64,000 nucleotides of DNA from contig JASHNY010000121.1 of the NCBI GenBank assembly GCA_030041385.1, positions 1 through 64,000 of the forward strand. Reading direction: 5' to 3'. This DNA comes from Alphaproteobacteria bacterium (GTDB taxonomy: Bacteria; Pseudomonadota; Alphaproteobacteria; ATCC43930; CGMCC-115725). Each line of letters opens with the position of its first letter. The first letter of the stretch is position 1. Shown here in pieces: positions 59,926 through 64,000 of this stretch. Below the pieces are notes generated by a model. It was not told the DNA's origin. It saw nothing but the letters and a program-made list of their open reading frames with translations, and did no database searches. The translations under genes and the position numbers were made by a program.

Positions 59926-60507
59926 TCAAAACCTGAAACCGAGGCGGCCGCCGACGCTGGTGATCCCCGCGTTGCGCGGGGCCAGGTTGGCGTTCGAGAT
60001 GTGTTCGACGAACGCCGCAAAGCTGACCCGCGGGTTGATCTGGTAGCCGAGTTCGGCGCTTTCGCGGAACAAGACCGGCGAGCCGAGGCGCTTGCGCCCC
60101 GGCGGCGCCGAGTCCTCGTAGCCGTCTTGGAGGGCGCCGCCGAGGCTGCCATCGACGAAAATGCCGTCCCCGGGCCGCAAGAGGTCGTGAAGCAGCGTCG
60201 CCTTCCAGGTCAGGCCGGCATAGGCGTCGCTGGTGTTGCCAGCGGTATTGATGTCGGCGCCGATATGCGGCCGCGGCGAGCCGATCACGCTGAGAAAGCC
60301 CGGCGAGGTGAACAGCGCCTCGATATTGACGTCGGCGCCGTTCTCGACGTGACGGCCGAACAGGGTGACGTCGTGGGCGAGACCGCCGATCTTCACTTCG
60401 TCGATTAGCGAGTTCTGCGCCGATGCCGTGTTGGGAAGGAGCGGGGTGAAGGTGATGACGGCGGCAGTGACAAGCACAAGGGTACGTATCGTGGCGGCCA
60501 TCGTCAC
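59926..60507 (-). CDS. PagL-like acyloxyacyl hydrolase (lipid A 3-O-deacylase)
   Basis: FRESAELGYQINPRVSFAAFVEHISNANLAPRNAGITSVGGRLGFRF: catalytic-type H-S region and terminal F. Confidence 0.82.
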   Translation of the reverse strand: MTMAATIRTLVLVTAAVITFTPLLPNTASAQNSLIDEVKIGGLAHDVTLFGRHVENGADVNIEALFTSPGFLSVIGSPRPHIGADINTAGNTSDAYAGLTWKATLLHDLLRPGDGIFVDGSLGGALQDGYEDSAPPGRKRLGSPVLFRESAELGYQINPRVSFAAFVEHISNANLAPRNAGITSVGGRLGFRF

Positions 60508-60607
60508 CTAGTTCGTAATCCGCGCATGCGGGAGGAGAAATTCGCGCGCACCGTAACCTAACGGCCGGGCGTCCGCCAGCCGCTTTTGCCGCCGTCGGCG
60601 TCGCGAT

Positions 60608-61228
60608 TCAGCCCAGTGGGTTCAATGCCTTCAGCCGTGCCGACCAGCGGTGGCGGCGAAGTTCCCGGCGAACGACGCGGGCATCGGTCACCCAGTTGAG
60701 CTGGATGCTGCGCCGCTGGCCGACATGCGGGAGATGGCCGTGAAACGAGGAGGCGCTGCGGCGGAACGCCACAGCCGTGCCGGCCACGGGCGGCACCTCG
60801 GCCACGTAATCGCCGAGGTCGTCGCCGCGCCGCAACAGGCGCAGCCGCCCGGCGGCCTCGTCCCAGGTCTGATTCATATAGAGCAGCAGCGTGACGATCT
60901 TGGTTTCCGAATCGGTGTGGATGCGGCCGTCCTTGCCGTCGCTGTAGCCGCGCAACGTGATCATCGTCGGCCGCCCGTTGAGGTCGAGCGCGAATTTCTC
61001 CTCGATCGCGCGGCGCAGCGGCGCCGCGGTCAGTTCCGCCGCGAGTGCCGCAAATTCCGTTCCGCAGGTGAACAACTCGAGCGGGAAGCTGCCGTGCCGC
61101 CCGAGCGCGGGAAAATCCGCGACCACCGCCGGCACCCGCTCGGCGCGGATGAAATTGTCGACGACGATGAAATCGAACGGGTCGCGGCACAGGGGGGTCG
61201 CCCGCAGCCGGTCAAGATCGAGGTACAT
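60608..61228 (-). CDS. 2OG-Fe(II) oxygenase family protein
   Basis: LRGYSDGKDGRIHTDSETKIVTLLLYMNQTWDEAAGRLRLLR; SSFHGHLPHVGQRRSIQLNWV (HxD...H). Confidence 0.85.
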   Translation of the reverse strand: MYLDLDRLRATPLCRDPFDFIVVDNFIRAERVPAVVADFPALGRHGSFPLELFTCGTEFAALAAELTAAPLRRAIEEKFALDLNGRPTMITLRGYSDGKDGRIHTDSETKIVTLLLYMNQTWDEAAGRLRLLRRGDDLGDYVAEVPPVAGTAVAFRRSASSFHGHLPHVGQRRSIQLNWVTDARVVRRELRRHRWSARLKALNPLG

Positions 61229-61330
61229 CCGCCGCGTCGCATCCGGTTTTGCCCATCGCGCCAGTCTACCTCGGGCGCGCACGGGTTGTCGCGAGGCGAT
61301 CCGCCCTGCCTTGAGCGCCGTCGCCGCCGG

Positions 61331-63079
61331 TCAATCGAGCCGGGTGCGCTCCTCGGCGAACCGATAAAGCGGGCGCCACAGCAGCCGGTTGAAGCTCATC
61401 ACCAACAGCGACATCACCGCGATGCCGAGCACGATGCGAGGATAATCGCCGGCTGTGGTCGCCTGCGCGATATAGGCGCCGAGCCCGTGGGCGGCGACCG
61501 TCGTCTTGCCCCACGACACCGCCTCCGAGACGATGCTGGCGTTCCAGGCGCCGCCGGAGGCAGTGATCGCGCCGGTCACGAAATACGGAAAGACCCCCGG
61601 CAGCATCACCTCTTTCCACCATTGCCAGCCGCGGATGTGAAAATTGACCGCGGCCTCGCGGAAATCGGTCGGAAAGGCGCTCGCCCCGGCGATGACGTTG
61701 AAGAGGATGTACCACTGGGTGCCGAGGATGATCAGCGGGCTGAGCCATATGTCCGGGTTGGCTTGGAAATGGACGATGGCGACCACGAAGATCGGAAACA
61801 GCAGATTCGCCGGGAACGCGGCGAGAAATTGGGCGACCGGCTGGATGCGCTCGGCGATCGCCGGGCGCAGGCCGATCAGCACGCCGAGCGGAACCCACAC
61901 CAGCGAGGCGATCGCGATCAGCACGACGACCCGCGCCAGCGTGTAGAACCCGAGGACGATTGCAGTGCCGACATCTGCCCAGGCAAGCTCGCTGGCGATG
62001 AGCCCGACCGCCTGGTAGACGCCATATAACGCCGCCAGGGCGACCAGCCCGTACCAGATCGCATCGAGAACCCGCGCGGTCGTGGCTCCCGCCGGGATCG
62101 CGAACGCCCGCGTGGAAGGGCGTTGCGGCGTCGGAAACCGCAGGCGCATCAGCGCGTCGAGCGAGGCGCCGAACGGCGCCAGGGCGCGCTGCATCAGCCG
62201 GGTCCGCTTCATCAGGTCGAGCACCCAGGATTCGGGCACGGACTGCGCGGCGGTTTGTTCGAAGCGAAACTTGTCGGCCCACGCCACCAACGGACGAAAC
62301 ATCAGCTGGTCGTAGAGCGCGATGACCACGATCATCGCGACAATCACCCAGCCCACCGCGGCGAGATCCTTATGGATGAGCGCGGTCGCGAGGTAGGCCC
62401 CGATCCCGGGCAAGGTGATTGTCTTGTCGCCGACCGTGATCGCCTCCGACGCGACGATGAAAAACCACCCGCCCGAAGCGCTCATCATCATGTTCCAGAT
62501 CAGGCCCGGCATCGCAAACGGCACTTCCAGCTTCCAGAAGCGCATCCAGCCCGACAGGTGAAAGCAGCGCGAGGCCTCTTCCAGGTCGCGCGGTACGGTG
62601 CGCAGCGACTGGTAGAAGCTGAAGGTCATGTTCCAGGCCTGGCTGGTGAACACGGCGAAGATGACCGCGCATTCGGCGCCCAGCACCCGGCCCGGGAACA
62701 GAGACATGAAAAACACGACCGTAAACGAGATGTAGCCCAGTACCGGAACCGACTGCAGCACATCGAGCAGCGGGATCAGCACCTTCTCGGCGCGGGCGCT
62801 CTTGGCGGCGACGGCGCCGTAGATCAAGGTGAAGACGAGAGAGGCCGCCATCGCCGCGAGCATGCGCAGAAAGGTGCGCAGCGCGTAATTGGGCAGGTAG
62901 GCGGGATCGAGCGAGACGATCGGCTCACGCAAGGCCGAGAGCGGCGCGAGGGTTTCGTGCGCGCCGAAGCCGAGCAGGCTGAGCAGCCCGACGACCAGTG
63001 GGAAGGCCAGCAGGTCCCACCGGTTGGGGCGCAACCCCGCGACCGCGGTCGCCGCCTGCTGGAACCGCAGTTCGGCCAT
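61331..63079 (-). CDS. ABC transporter permease with two fused permease domains (NitT/TauT-like)
   Basis: Two EAA-type regions: EEASRCFHLSGWMRFWKLEVPFAMPG and REAAVNFHIRGWQWWKEVMLPGVFP. Confidence 0.9.
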   Translation of the reverse strand: MAELRFQQAATAVAGLRPNRWDLLAFPLVVGLLSLLGFGAHETLAPLSALREPIVSLDPAYLPNYALRTFLRMLAAMAASLVFTLIYGAVAAKSARAEKVLIPLLDVLQSVPVLGYISFTVVFFMSLFPGRVLGAECAVIFAVFTSQAWNMTFSFYQSLRTVPRDLEEASRCFHLSGWMRFWKLEVPFAMPGLIWNMMMSASGGWFFIVASEAITVGDKTITLPGIGAYLATALIHKDLAAVGWVIVAMIVVIALYDQLMFRPLVAWADKFRFEQTAAQSVPESWVLDLMKRTRLMQRALAPFGASLDALMRLRFPTPQRPSTRAFAIPAGATTARVLDAIWYGLVALAALYGVYQAVGLIASELAWADVGTAIVLGFYTLARVVVLIAIASLVWVPLGVLIGLRPAIAERIQPVAQFLAAFPANLLFPIFVVAIVHFQANPDIWLSPLIILGTQWYILFNVIAGASAFPTDFREAAVNFHIRGWQWWKEVMLPGVFPYFVTGAITASGGAWNASIVSEAVSWGKTTVAAHGLGAYIAQATTAGDYPRIVLGIAVMSLLVMSFNRLLWRPLYRFAEERTRLD

Positions 63080-63333
63080 GATTGCCTCCCGCTGGGCGAC
63101 GGCACCACTGCGATCGCCGTCGCCACGGTGGCATAGTTTGGCAACCGCATTGTGACAAGGCCGAAACGCCGAGCCGCTGCGGGCGGCAGGCGCGCCCGTT
63201 CCGGGCGATTGACCGGCGCCGCCCGGGTTCGCTATATGGCGCGCGCCGCGCCGCGGGGTGAAACCGCGGTTAGAGCAAACTCGTCGGCTGTTCGTCCACG
63301 CTACCCCTTGCAAAATCGGCCGAGGCTCGATCG

Positions 63334-64000
63334 ATGACGATGGTCGCCGAACCGGAAATGACGGTCTCTGCTGAAGCCCCGCTGCTGCGGGCGGTGGGCG
63401 TCTGCAAGACCTATCGCACGCCCGACCACACCGGGCGCCTCGTCCTCGACCGCATCGATTTCACGCTGCGCGACGGCGAGATCGTCGGCATTCTCGGCAA
63501 ATCGGGTTCGGGCAAATCGACCTTTCTGCGCACCCTCACCGGGCTGGTGCCGCCCAGCGAGGGCTCAGTGTCGTATCGCGGCCAGCCGGTCGTCGGGCCG
63601 GTGCACGGCGTCGCGATGGTGTTTCAGAGCTTTGCGCTGTTCCCGTGGCTGACGGTGTTGGGCAATGTTGAGCTCGGCCTCGAAGCGCAGGGCGTTGCGC
63701 CTGCCGAGCGCCGCCGCCGGGCGGTCGCCGCGATCGACATCATCGGCCTCGACGGGTTCGAGAACGCCTATCCCAAGGAATTGTCGGGCGGCATGCGCCA
63801 GCGCGTCGGCTTTGCCCGGGCGCTGGTCGTCAACCCCGACATCCTGCTGCTCGACGAGCCGTTCTCGGCGCTCGACGTATTGACCGCGGAGACCCTGCGG
63901 AACGACCTGATGGATCTGTGGACCGAGCGGCGCATCCCGACCAAGGGGATCGTCATGGTGTCGCACAATATCGAGGAGGCGGTCGAGATCGCCGACCGCG
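63334..64000 (+). CDS. ABC transporter ATP-binding protein (NitT/TauT-like), 3' end beyond window
   Basis: GILGKSGSGKSTFLRTLTGL, LSGGMRQRVGFARAL, DILLLDEPFSALD. Confidence 0.92.
   Translation, partial: MTMVAEPEMTVSAEAPLLRAVGVCKTYRTPDHTGRLVLDRIDFTLRDGEIVGILGKSGSGKSTFLRTLTGLVPPSEGSVSYRGQPVVGPVHGVAMVFQSFALFPWLTVLGNVELGLEAQGVAPAERRRRAVAAIDIIGLDGFENAYPKELSGGMRQRVGFARALVVNPDILLLDEPFSALDVLTAETLRNDLMDLWTERRIPTKGIVMVSHNIEEAVEIADR

Overview
This is a GC-rich window of ordinary chromosomal character, most likely from an alphaproteobacterium (inferred from gene families and composition). I found no CRISPR array, rRNA operon, prophage or intact IS element. Three transport loci are clear: a sugar-type ABC operon (SBP-ATPase-2 permeases, 2726-7018), a FadR-linked ABC locus with two tandem SBPs and no local ATPase (14743-19995), and a TetR-RND efflux operon (20102-25092). 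Other recognisable loci are a molybdenum hydroxylase (start of window), a hybrid PAS histidine kinase, ettA, MATE, TauD/TfdA dioxygenase, acyl-CoA ligases, rpmB, icd, alkA, a probable DgcN/DgcA D-glutamate module, argG, rlmN, ccmABCDE, a DcaP-like porin, PagL, a NitT/TauT-like ABC pair, and one tRNA-Ala(CGC). The more interesting signals are mostly non-coding or degenerate. They are a candidate multi-hairpin small RNA with C-rich loops and an intrinsic terminator (about 56120-56253, minus), operator-like palindromes upstream of regulators, a two-tier hairpin in front of the porin gene, dispersed intergenic palindromic repeats shared between distant sites, and three gene remnants (a fused response-regulator/histidine-kinase scar, an ABC-exporter fragment, a truncated alpha/beta hydrolase). 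All product calls come from reading the translations and motifs; no database search was run.
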